Source: an uncultured Lachnospiraceae bacterium
GTDB taxonomy: Bacteria; Bacillota; Clostridia; Lachnospirales; Lachnospiraceae
Assembly (NCBI GenBank): GCA_949840805.1
Contig: CATKXR010000011.1
Coordinates: 26,371 to 90,370, forward strand
DNA length: 64,000 bases
Direction: 5' to 3'
Part shown: piece by piece, positions 28,842 to 37,764 of the stretch
How positions within the stretch are numbered: the first letter of the stretch is position 1
How the letters are laid out: the number at the start of each line of letters is the position of its first letter
Made by a program: the position numbers and the translations under genes
The notes under the pieces: generated by a model
Seen by the model: only the letters and a program-made list of their open reading frames with translations
Databases searched by the model: none
What the model was told of the DNA's origin: nothing

Positions 28842-30851
28842 TTACAAGATCTCTTCTCTTTTATATATTTGATACGTTTCCACCACTTCTGCCACCAACT
28901 TACGGATATCCCCCTTCTCCACATAGCTAGCTTCCATCAGCTCTTTTAGCTGTACCAAAAATTTATCTGTATCAAAAGGAATCGGGGAACCAATATGAAT
29001 CAAGCGGTTCGGAGTCGTCTTCATCCCCTCTTCTTCCATCAGCTTCTCCTCATACAGTTTTTCCCCCGGCCTTAAGCCCACATATTCAATCTTTATATCC
29101 ACATCCGGCTTATACCCGGACAACTTGATCAGGTTCTTCGCCAATGTGTCGATCTTAACCGGCTCCCCCATGTCCAGCACAAAAATCTCCCCGCCCTTCG
29201 CAAAGGTCCCCGCCTGCAGGACCAGGCTGACCGCCTCCGGGATCGTCATAAAATATCGGGTAATTTCCGGGTGGGTCACTGTCACCGGACCCCCGGCCGC
29301 AATCTGCTTCTTAAAAAACGGGATGACAGACCCATTGCTCCCCAGTACGTTCCCAAAACGCACTGCCACAAACTCTGTTTTTGCAGAGACGCCGCTTCTC
29401 CCCATCCCACGCATTGTTCCATCCTCATCCCCTCCATGGGCATGAAGCACCGGCAGCTCCCTTTCCTTCCCCGCCTTAATCTTCTCATCAAAGGCCTGGA
29501 TCACCATCTCACACAACCGCTTGCTCGCCCCCATTATATTGGTCGGGTTTACCGCCTTGTCCGTGCTGATCAGCACAAACCTCTCACACCCGTTCTGCAT
29601 CGCCGCATAAGCCGTCTTATACGTCCCAATGGCATTATTTTTAATGGCCTCCCGGGGGCAGTCTTCCATCAACGGCACATGTTTATGGGCCGCCGCATGG
29701 TACACCACTTCCGGGCGGTACTGGGCAAACACGCTTTGGACCCTCCTGCTGTCCCTTACAGAACCGATCAGGACCTCCAGCTCCAGCCCTGGGTACTCTG
29801 CCCGCAGTTCCTGCTGGATATCATAAGCATTGTTTTCATATACATCAAATATAATCAGCCTTCTGGGGCTGTGCCTGGCAATCTGCCTGCACAGCTCGCT
29901 TCCGATCGAGCCTCCCCCTCCTGTCACCAGGATGGTCTTTCCGTTCAGGTACCGGAAAACCTCCTCTAAGTTTACCCTGACCGGCTCCCGTCCCAGCAAA
30001 TCCTCAATGGCCACCTCTTTCATATCGCTGACCGTGATTTCCCCGTTGGACAACTGGTATATCCCTGGTAGAATCTTCAGCTCACACCCCGTCTCCTTAC
30101 AGATATTTAGAATATCCCTTTTCTGGCCGGCCCCCGCGCTGGGAATGGCAACCAGAATCTTTTCAATCCGGTATTTCTCCACATTCTGCAGGATATCCTC
30201 TCTGCCCCCTACAATAGGGACCCCGTCAAGGAAACGGTTCCATTTATCCGGGTTGTCGTCTATGATACAGCAGACCCTCTCATCACTTTCCCTGGCTTCA
30301 TGGAGATCCCGCAGAATCATCTGACCAGCCGCCCCGGCCCCCACCAGCATCACCCGTCTGGCTGGCTGCAGCCCATTCTTTTTTTTCTTCAGCCCACGCA
30401 TTAGAATAAGGAAACGGTAAGAAAAACGGGCTGTCAACAGCAGGGCTGCCTGCATCACCACGCCAAAAGCATAGTAAAACAAAGGCATCCGATGGACTGC
30501 CCCGTTCCCGATAACCTGGCAGGCTGCCGTAATGCCGGCGATATGGAAAACCGAGACAACCGCCACAGAAGCCAGCACCCTGGCCAGTTCATCATAACTG
30601 GCAAACCTCCATATGCTCCTGTACAGCCTGAAACCGGAGAAAACTGCCACACAGAACAAGGAATAGATGGGAGCAAACTTAAAAAAAGGCTCCAGGTAAA
30701 CCCCTGGTATCATACTGTACTGGCAATCAAAACGAAACCACAAGGCAAGAAAAAAGGAACTGTTCACAGCCCCTATGTCATACAAAACCAAACCTATATC
30801 CAATATTCGTAAATTATTTACCGCAAATAGCTTTTTTCCTGAACTGTTCAT
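28842..30851 (-). CDS. CapD-like nucleoside-diphosphate-sugar epimerase/dehydratase (membrane anchored)
   Basis: N-terminal TMs; ILVTGGGGSIGSELCRQIARHSPRRLIIFD, HVPLMEDCPREAIKNNAIGT, STDKAVNPTNIMGASKRLCE. Confidence 0.92.
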   Translation of the reverse strand: MNSSGKKLFAVNNLRILDIGLVLYDIGAVNSSFFLALWFRFDCQYSMIPGVYLEPFFKFAPIYSLFCVAVFSGFRLYRSIWRFASYDELARVLASVAVVSVFHIAGITAACQVIGNGAVHRMPLFYYAFGVVMQAALLLTARFSYRFLILMRGLKKKKNGLQPARRVMLVGAGAAGQMILRDLHEARESDERVCCIIDDNPDKWNRFLDGVPIVGGREDILQNVEKYRIEKILVAIPSAGAGQKRDILNICKETGCELKILPGIYQLSNGEITVSDMKEVAIEDLLGREPVRVNLEEVFRYLNGKTILVTGGGGSIGSELCRQIARHSPRRLIIFDVYENNAYDIQQELRAEYPGLELEVLIGSVRDSRRVQSVFAQYRPEVVYHAAAHKHVPLMEDCPREAIKNNAIGTYKTAYAAMQNGCERFVLISTDKAVNPTNIMGASKRLCEMVIQAFDEKIKAGKERELPVLHAHGGDEDGTMRGMGRSGVSAKTEFVAVRFGNVLGSNGSVIPFFKKQIAAGGPVTVTHPEITRYFMTIPEAVSLVLQAGTFAKGGEIFVLDMGEPVKIDTLAKNLIKLSGYKPDVDIKIEYVGLRPGEKLYEEKLMEEEGMKTTPNRLIHIGSPIPFDTDKFLVQLKELMEASYVEKGDIRKLVAEVVETYQIYKREEIL

Positions 30852-30888
30852 TTTCCTGATACCCTGCGATCCTGTCCCATACTTTATT

Positions 30889-31446
30889 TTACCTCATCCT
30901 GTAGTTCCTGCTCTTACCCCCTGCCGCTCTTTCCATGCTGCCATACAGAAGTTTTCTTTCCGAATCTTCCTTTAATATGATCCCCAGCACAATCCCCCGC
31001 TCCTCCCCCCACAGCCTGTGCCGCACCATGGCATACCTCTTTTTAAACTGATACCGTTCAATCTGCTCTTTACAAGCTTTCAGGGGATCGGAAAGACCGC
31101 AGATCTCCCCCTTATCATCCTTCCATACATAAGAAAGCCTCACCATATGGTCCTCCCCCGATATTTTTTCCAAAAAATTCACATCCTCTTCCATCATGGG
31201 CAAGATGGAGAAAAGCGAATCCGTTTTCTCAGTTCTCTCAAAGCAGCATCTTTCCCTGCAAGTGAGAAACACACACCCGGGGAACAGATTCTCCACATGG
31301 ACTATACTCCTCTGCTTCCTCCTCCAGATCCGTTCCTGATAGATCACAAAGCATTCTTCATACAGGGAAGGCGGGACGGAACTTCGTATCTCCCTTACCA
31401 GTTCCTCCTCTTTCCCCTCCCATGTCTTTAACAGATACCATTTCAC
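30889..31446 (-). CDS. NusG-like transcription antiterminator (LoaP/UpxY type), second paralogue
   Basis: MKWYLLKTWEGKEEELVREIRSSVPPSLYEECFVIYQERIWRRKQRSIVHVENLFPGCVFLTC, NGN-domain pattern, divergent copy of the next gene. Confidence 0.8.
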   Translation of the reverse strand: MKWYLLKTWEGKEEELVREIRSSVPPSLYEECFVIYQERIWRRKQRSIVHVENLFPGCVFLTCRERCCFERTEKTDSLFSILPMMEEDVNFLEKISGEDHMVRLSYVWKDDKGEICGLSDPLKACKEQIERYQFKKRYAMVRHRLWGEERGIVLGIILKEDSERKLLYGSMERAAGGKSRNYRMR

Positions 31447-31460
31447 GAATATCCTCTCCT

Positions 31461-32081
31461 TTACTGCCCCTTATACGGACCATTGTCCGGATCCATCTTC
31501 CCTGCCGCCTCATACCGCCCGGGCGCCCTTCCCAGCGCCTCCACCCTCCCATACTCCACCCCCTGGCACATATCCTCTTTTAACACGATCCCCATTAGTA
31601 CCGTCTTCTCCTCCCCCAGCAGCTTCAGACGCACCAGTACATACCTCTTTCCATACTGATACCGTACTATCTGGGACATACAATCCTTTAAGGGGCCGGA
31701 TACCTGCCGGATCTTTCCTTTCCCATCCGTTTCCAGATAAGATAGGCATATCACATGGTCCTCATCCATGATCTGTTTTAAAAACTCCGCTTCCTCCCTC
31801 TCCACGGACAAAAAGAAAAACTCGTCATCCGCCATCATCTTCGACATGGCCGGCACCTGTTTCAGGCACAAAAACAACTCCTCCGGCTCCCTGGATGTAA
31901 TAAACACATATCCTGGGAACACCCTCTTTACATGGATAAAATTTTTCTGCTTTCTCCTCCGGAGCTGTTCCTGGTAAACCACAAAGCATTCCCCATACAA
32001 GTTTGCTGGTACGATTTTACGGATCAACGCCGCCAGCCGTTCCTCTTCCCCCGTCCTTGTCTGCAGTACATACCACGGCAT
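31461..32081 (-). CDS. loaP: NusG-like transcription antiterminator (LoaP type)
   Basis: MPWYVLQTRTGEEERLAALIRKIVPANLYGECFVVYQEQLRRRKQKNFIHVKRVFPGYVFITS; C-terminal KOW-like; RBS agaggag before ATG 32081. Confidence 0.85.
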   Translation of the reverse strand: MPWYVLQTRTGEEERLAALIRKIVPANLYGECFVVYQEQLRRRKQKNFIHVKRVFPGYVFITSREPEELFLCLKQVPAMSKMMADDEFFFLSVEREEAEFLKQIMDEDHVICLSYLETDGKGKIRQVSGPLKDCMSQIVRYQYGKRYVLVRLKLLGEEKTVLMGIVLKEDMCQGVEYGRVEALGRAPGRYEAAGKMDPDNGPYKGQ

Positions 32082-32444
32082 AGTTTTTCTCCTCTGCTGT
32101 TTCAGAATGTTCCGGAAAATGTGGTCTTGCCGCATTTCATCCCATCCAGATCATTTTCCAAAAAGGGCAGGCTCCGCCATTTCCCGGCCATACAGTATAA
32201 TGGCCCAGATAACAGATCCCATGGCAATCCCATGTCCAATATAACCCCATTCAAAGAAATGCAGTCTCAAGGCTCACAATTTCTTTTCCTGGTTTTGTAA
32301 CAAGCGCCTTTTTTGTGTCCGGCATGGCAGTCCTGGTCTTTCTATATCCGGCCTTTTTATATCCGGCATTCTTATGTCTGACACTTTTATTTCCGGCGCT
32401 TCTGAATTAGAGCGAATCTCAACGGATTTCACACCTGATTTTCC

Positions 32445-32475
32445 AGTGCAACAAAATTTATAATTGTGTTGCACT
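32445..32475 (+). repeat. Left 31-bp inverted repeat of putative invertible promoter
   Basis: agtgcaacaaaatttataattgtgttgcact; exact reverse complement of 32657-32687. Confidence 0.9.
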
Positions 32476-32613
32476 GGCATTTCCTGCAAAAACCGCTAAA
32501 ACCGTTAATGTTAAAGGAATTTAACAGACATAAAAAAGAGAAATGGCAGAAAATTCTTAAGAAATTCCATCCAGTTTTTCCAGAAAATCTTAACCTTTTC
32601 CTCTGAAAAAACC

Positions 32614-32642
32614 TTGCAATATCAAGAAAAGAGTGCTATTAT
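32614..32642 (+). promoter_or_regulatory. Sigma70-like promoter TTGCAA-N17-TATTAT inside the putative invertible segment, directed away from the capsule locus
   Basis: TTGCAA 32614-32619, 17-nt spacer, TATTAT 32637-32642; predicted TSS ~8 nt before the right IR. Confidence 0.75.
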
Positions 32643-32656
32643 TACGGGGTAATCTG

Positions 32657-32687
32657 AGTGCAACACAATTATAAATTTTGTTGCACT
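32657..32687 (-). repeat. Right 31-bp inverted repeat of putative invertible promoter
   Basis: agtgcaacacaattataaattttgttgcact; exact reverse complement of 32445-32475. Confidence 0.9.
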
Positions 32688-32882
32688 CAGCAAAAAAACT
32701 TTTTTTATAGAATCATTTTTACACGAGGAATCGATATAAATCAAACCTTCCTATATCCAGATTTTTTCAATCTATCCTTTCCCAAGCCAAACGTTAGTTC
32801 AACTGCCAGGAGATCGATCTGATTCTATCCTTTTTTGTATGGTGACACCGTATAATTGTTACAGAAACGTGATGAGATTTTC

Positions 32883-32911
32883 TTGTAGGTTATATGAGGA
32901 GCATGTATAAT
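32883..32911 (+). promoter_or_regulatory. Candidate promoter TTGTAG-N17-TATAAT upstream of the degraded AAA-ATPase-like gene
   Basis: TTGTAG 32883-32888, 17-nt spacer, TATAAT 32906-32911. Confidence 0.55.
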
Positions 32912-33069
32912 AGAAAGGGAAATGATTTTTCGCTCAACACTTTTGTAAAAAACGGCTTAATCATATAAAAAAATGGGAAAGTAGTTCCAAGGGCAAAAGG
33001 GATAGTTGCCACAGATTGGTATATATTTAGGGTAGAAATAAGAATGTTTTGAGTGTGGAGGATATTACC

Positions 33070-34487
33070 ATGGCAAGAACCGTAGGAATAGGAATTCAGA
33101 GTTTTGAGAAGCTGGTAATGGAGAACAGCTTTTATATTGATAAAACAGATTTTATCAGACAGTGGTGGGAAAACAGAGATGATGTGACACTGATTACCCG
33201 CCCCCGTAGATTCGGGAAGACTCTGAACATGAACATGTTAGAAAGATTTCTTTCTATAGATCCGAGTTCCTGTATCGTTATTACGGGAGAAAGGTGATTA
33301 TCCTGCTGGATGAATATGACACACCTCTTCAGGAAGCCTGGGTATCTGGTTATTGGGAAGAGATGGTGGAATTCATAAGAAGTTTGTTTAATTCCACATT
33401 CAAAACAAATCCATATCTGGAACGGGCAGTTATGACTGGGATTACAAGGGTCAGTAAAGAGTCGATCTTTTCTGATTTGAACCATTTGACAGTGGTGACA
33501 TCAACATCTGAAATGTATGCGGATTGCTTTGGGTTTACAGAGGAAGAGGTATTTACTCCACTGGACGAGTATGGGATGCAGGATAAGCATATTGACGTTA
33601 AAAAATAGTATGATGGTTTTATATTTGGAAAATACAGAGATATCTACAACCCCTGGTCCATCATAAACTATCTGAAAACGGGACGGCTTTCCACCTACTG
33701 GGCCAACACCAGCAGCAACGGGCTGGTGGATAAACTGATACGGCAGGGAAGCACAGACATAAAAATATCCATGGAAAATCTGCTGAAAGGCGAGAGCCTA
33801 TACAAGGAAGTCGATGAACAGATTATTTTCGACCAGTTAGACGTAGATGAGAACGCTATCTGGAGCCTGTTCCTGGCAAGCGGATACCTGAAGGCAGAGA
33901 ACTACAAATTCAAGGAGGAGACGGGAGCTGATTTGTATGAACTGGCGCTGACGAACAAGGAAGTACAGATCATGTTCCAAAAGATGATTCGGAAATGGTT
34001 TACTCGTTCTGGAACAGTCTACAACGGCTTTATCAGAGCGCTGCTACAGAATGATGTAAAGTCTATGAATGCTTACATGAACCGTGTAGCCTTAGCCACG
34101 TTCAGTTACTTTGACGGTGGAAGAAATCCTTCTATGGAAACACAGCCGGAACGCTTCTACCACGGCTTTGTACTGGGACTGGCAGTGGAACTGGCAGTGG
34201 AACTGGCAGATCTCTACATCATTACCTCCAACCGGGAGAGCGGTTTTGGAAGATATGATGTGATGATGGAACCGAAGAACGGAACGGACAATGCCATAAT
34301 CATAGAATTTAAAGTCAAGGATTCTGGTGAAGAGAAATCTCTGGAGGAAACCGCAGATGCTGCGCTGAAACAGATTGAGAAACAGCGATACCAGGCAGAT
34401 TTAGAGAGCAGGGGATTTCCCGGCGACCGCATCCGGAAATATGGCTTTGCCTTTGAGGGGAAAACTGTTTTGATACGAAACAAATGA
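33070..34487 (+). pseudogene. AAA-ATPase-like/PD-(D/E)XK (DUF1703-type) protein, degraded
   Basis: Three fragments: MARTVGIGIQSFEKLVMENSFYIDKTDFIRQWWENRDDVTLITRPRRFGKTLNMNMLERF / VIILLDEYDTPLQEAWVSGYWEEM / ...FYHGFVLGLAVELA...SNRESGFGRYDVMMEPKN...IIEFKV; frameshift, missing middle and internal stop. Confidence 0.85.
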
Positions 34488-34536
34488 AATATTTGGATTT
34501 CATTTAGTAAAGAATGTAAAGCAGAGAAGAAAATTG

Positions 34537-34668
34537 AGAGAACTGCATTTGTTCCTCTATAGATTATATTACCCTCCCGAATATCTGGACAACATTATCT
34601 CGGTTCTGAAAGCAGAACGCAGCGTTTTAATCCAGGGGGAGCAGGGATCAGGAAAAGAGGAGGGATAA
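34537..34668 (+). pseudogene. Short remnant with a Walker-A-like end (RELHLFLYRLYYPPEYLDNIISVLKAERSVLIQGEQGSGKEEG*)
   Basis: Manual translation; GEQGSGKE resembles a truncated P-loop; lies between the AAA pseudogene and the STAND-like gene. Confidence 0.4.
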
Positions 34669-34673
34669 CATAA

Positions 34674-37529
34674 ATGGGAACGAAGACAGTGAACAAAAAT
34701 AAAAACAGCATTTTTAATGGTTCCTATGCAGGCCGGGATTTGTATATAACAATGTTTCAAGACAAGGAACGTGAATTCGTTGTTACCCATAACGCCAATA
34801 TTAAACCGGTATCTTACTTTACTGGCCGTGAGGCAGAACTTAGAGAACTGCGCCAGATGATTGAGGTTGGACGCAGGTTAATCCTTGTAAACGGTATGGG
34901 CGGGATTGGAAAAACACATATTTGCAGGAAACTGTTTGAGGAATATCTTACGAAACATGCCACAGATGAAAACGGAGTTTTCCAACATATAGGATATATC
35001 GAGTATAACGGGGATTTCGGCAGCAGTTTACAGAACTGTTTGAAATTCAAACAACAGGACACCCCGGAAAAGAACCAGGAAGCGGCATGGCGTGAACTGG
35101 AAGAATTGGCATCAAATGGGAAACTGCTGTTATTTGTAGATAATGTGGACAATCCCATAGGTGATGACTTGCAATTGGAAAGATTAAAAAGTATTCCGGG
35201 AACCATTATCCTGACATCCCGGCAGACGTGGTTTGGCGACGAATTCGAGCCATACTGGGTTGGGTTTCTTGGCATGACGCAGTGTATAGAAATTTATGAA
35301 AAAATCAGGTTTGAGGGAAGCGGAAGAAGGATTCATCCAGAAGAAACTGAGGATCTGGAATATATCATAGAGAGTCTGGCCGGAAAACATACAATTACCG
35401 TTGAACTTCTGGCTCATTTAGCGTATATAAAACACTGGCCTGCCAAAAAGCTGCGGGAAAAATTGGAGAATAAAGGCTTTCAGTTGCAATTTCATAAAGA
35501 TGGCAGGCTTATAAATATTCAGGAATCTTATGAAAAGCTGTATGATTTGTCCGAACTCACCGATAAAGAAAAAAATATTTTGGAAGCATTTTCAGTCTTT
35601 CCGTATATCCCTTTGGAGGCAGAAACATGTAACAAATGGCTGCTTGCGGATGCTGGGTCAAATGAAGATGACGATCTTCTGATGGGGCTATATCAGAAAG
35701 GATGGCTGCAGTTTGATGCGGAACAGGAAAGTTTCCTCCTGCACCCGGTATTTGCACAGTTTATTTATGAGAAAACAAAACCAAGTACAAAAATGCATCC
35801 GGAATTAATAAAATCTTGTCAAAAAAGCCTTGAAATACCGGAAAGCGGCTCGGCATTGGAAAACAAGAAATACATTTCTTTTGCTAAGACCATGGTTAAA
35901 AAGTTAGATATGGGGAAAAATTCCGATCATATCGGCTTTATATCTGCCCTTGCTTTTTTATCACAGTATGTGGCACAATACAAAGAGGCTGAAGAACTAT
36001 ATAAAATAGACCTGCAATTTAAGGAAAGCCTATTGGGAAGGAAGCATCCTGATACCATTATGGTTTATGATAGTCTTGCAAGAGCGTATGAAAATCAGGG
36101 AAAATACCAGAAAGCAGAAAAAATGTATGAAAAATGCCTTCAGATAAGAGAACAGGTATTGGGAAAGGAGCATCCTGATACTGCCGTAAGCTATGACAAT
36201 CTGGCTGGAGTATATAGGTACCAGGGAAAATACCAAAGAGCAGAAGAATTATATGAGAAGGCCCTGAAGGTAAGCAAACAAATATTAGGGGAAGAACATC
36301 CATTAACTGCTACATTCTATAATAATCTGGCAACCATGTACGACATCCAGGGAGAGTACAAAAAAGCGGAAGAATTGTATGAAAAATGCCTATGGATAGA
36401 GGAGCGGGTACTGAAAAAGAATCATCCGGATACTGCCATGACCTATAATAATCTGGCTGTGATATATGAAAAACAGGGAAAATACCAGAAGGCGAAAGAA
36501 CTGTATGAAAAAGGTCTTCAAATAAGGGAGCAGATATTAGGAAAGGCACACCCTGATATTGCTATGACCTATAATAATTTGGCAGTAATGTATGAGAATC
36601 AGGGAAAGTACCAGGAAGCCGAAAAACTGTATAAAAAAAGCTTACAAATAAGAGAACAAGTACTGGGAATGGAACACCCGTTTACCGCCACGAGCTATAA
36701 TAATTTGGCAGGGTTATATCAACATCTGGGAAAGTATCAGGAAGCCGAAGAACTGTATGAAAAGAGCTTGCAGATAACGGAACGGGTATTTGGAAAGGAA
36801 CATCTTTCTGCTGCAAAAGGTTATAATAATCTGGCAATAGTGTATAAGAAACAGGGGAAGTACCAGAAAGCAGAAAAACTGCACAAAAAAAGCTTACAAA
36901 TAAGGCAACGGATACTGGGAAAAGAAAATCCTCTTACCGCCACGAGCTATAATAATCTGGCATCCGTGTACGCAAAACAGGGAGAATACGATAAAGCAGA
37001 GAAGCTGTATAAAATGAGCCTGGCGATTAGGACGCGGGTATTAGGAGAAGAACATCCGGACACTGTTGTAACCTATAATAATCTGGCGACAATGTATGAA
37101 AGCCGGGGAGAATACCAGAAAGCGAAAAGATTGTACGAGAAGTGTCTGGGCATAAGACAACAGGTATTGGGAGAGGAACATCCTGATACTGCCACCAGCT
37201 ATAATAATCTTGCAGTAGCATATGACAACCTGGGGGAGTATCAGAAAGCGAAAAAGCTATATAAAAAGAGCCTGTTGATCAGCCAACGGATACTGGGAAA
37301 GGAACATCCGTTGACCGCTACAATCTATAGTAATCTGGCAGTAATGTATGAGAAACAGGAAGAGTATCAGAAAGCGGAAAAATTGTATGAAAAATGCCTT
37401 CAGATAAGGGAACAGGTATTAGGAAAGGAGCATCCTGATACCATCATAACTTATAATAATCTGTCAGCAATATATGAAAGCCAGGGAGAATACCTGAAAG
37501 CAGAAGAATTACATAAAAAGAGTCTGTAG
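34674..37529 (+). CDS. NB-ARC + tetratricopeptide-repeat (kinesin-light-chain-like TPR) STAND-family protein, probably C-terminally truncated
   Basis: FTGREAELRELRQMI...LILVNGMGGIGKTHICRKL (P-loop), LLLFVDNVDN (Walker B), PGTIILTSR; then ~12 full 42-aa TPR units (..YNNLAVMYENQGKYQEAEKLYKKSLQIREQVLGMEHPFT..) and a partial last one. Confidence 0.9.
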   Translation: MGTKTVNKNKNSIFNGSYAGRDLYITMFQDKEREFVVTHNANIKPVSYFTGREAELRELRQMIEVGRRLILVNGMGGIGKTHICRKLFEEYLTKHATDENGVFQHIGYIEYNGDFGSSLQNCLKFKQQDTPEKNQEAAWRELEELASNGKLLLFVDNVDNPIGDDLQLERLKSIPGTIILTSRQTWFGDEFEPYWVGFLGMTQCIEIYEKIRFEGSGRRIHPEETEDLEYIIESLAGKHTITVELLAHLAYIKHWPAKKLREKLENKGFQLQFHKDGRLINIQESYEKLYDLSELTDKEKNILEAFSVFPYIPLEAETCNKWLLADAGSNEDDDLLMGLYQKGWLQFDAEQESFLLHPVFAQFIYEKTKPSTKMHPELIKSCQKSLEIPESGSALENKKYISFAKTMVKKLDMGKNSDHIGFISALAFLSQYVAQYKEAEELYKIDLQFKESLLGRKHPDTIMVYDSLARAYENQGKYQKAEKMYEKCLQIREQVLGKEHPDTAVSYDNLAGVYRYQGKYQRAEELYEKALKVSKQILGEEHPLTATFYNNLATMYDIQGEYKKAEELYEKCLWIEERVLKKNHPDTAMTYNNLAVIYEKQGKYQKAKELYEKGLQIREQILGKAHPDIAMTYNNLAVMYENQGKYQEAEKLYKKSLQIREQVLGMEHPFTATSYNNLAGLYQHLGKYQEAEELYEKSLQITERVFGKEHLSAAKGYNNLAIVYKKQGKYQKAEKLHKKSLQIRQRILGKENPLTATSYNNLASVYAKQGEYDKAEKLYKMSLAIRTRVLGEEHPDTVVTYNNLATMYESRGEYQKAKRLYEKCLGIRQQVLGEEHPDTATSYNNLAVAYDNLGEYQKAKKLYKKSLLISQRILGKEHPLTATIYSNLAVMYEKQEEYQKAEKLYEKCLQIREQVLGKEHPDTIITYNNLSAIYESQGEYLKAEELHKKSL

Positions 37530-37534
37530 ATATC

Positions 37535-37622
37535 TACCCGTGAGCCAAATGATTTGCCAACACAGTTCTCATCTTTCCATAAATACACCAAACCATTTGG
37601 CAAATAAGTATGCTCGCGAGTA
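37535..37622. repeat. 88-bp dispersed hairpin (MITE/REP-like) element, copy 2
   Basis: TACCCGTGAGCCAAATGATTTGCC...CCATTTGGCAAATAAGTATGCTCGCGAGTA; same length as copy 1. Confidence 0.8.
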
Positions 37623-37764
37623 TACCAATCTGAACACAATATTTTCCTCAAAATAAGATTGGGGAAAACCTTTACCGATCAAAAACTTTTATCACGGTAT
37701 AGATTTTCCCCTTCTCTTTTCAGAAATCTTTCATCAGGAAATTCTTCCTGACCAGCCCTTTCCT

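Noticed and set aside
29271-29969. 232-aa plus-strand ORF
   Set aside because: Antisense to the CapD-like gene; no recognisable domain.
36000-37529. Regular ~126-bp repeats that could suggest a CRISPR-like array
   Set aside because: They are codon-periodic TPR units in one continuous ORF; no repeat-spacer structure, no cas genes.
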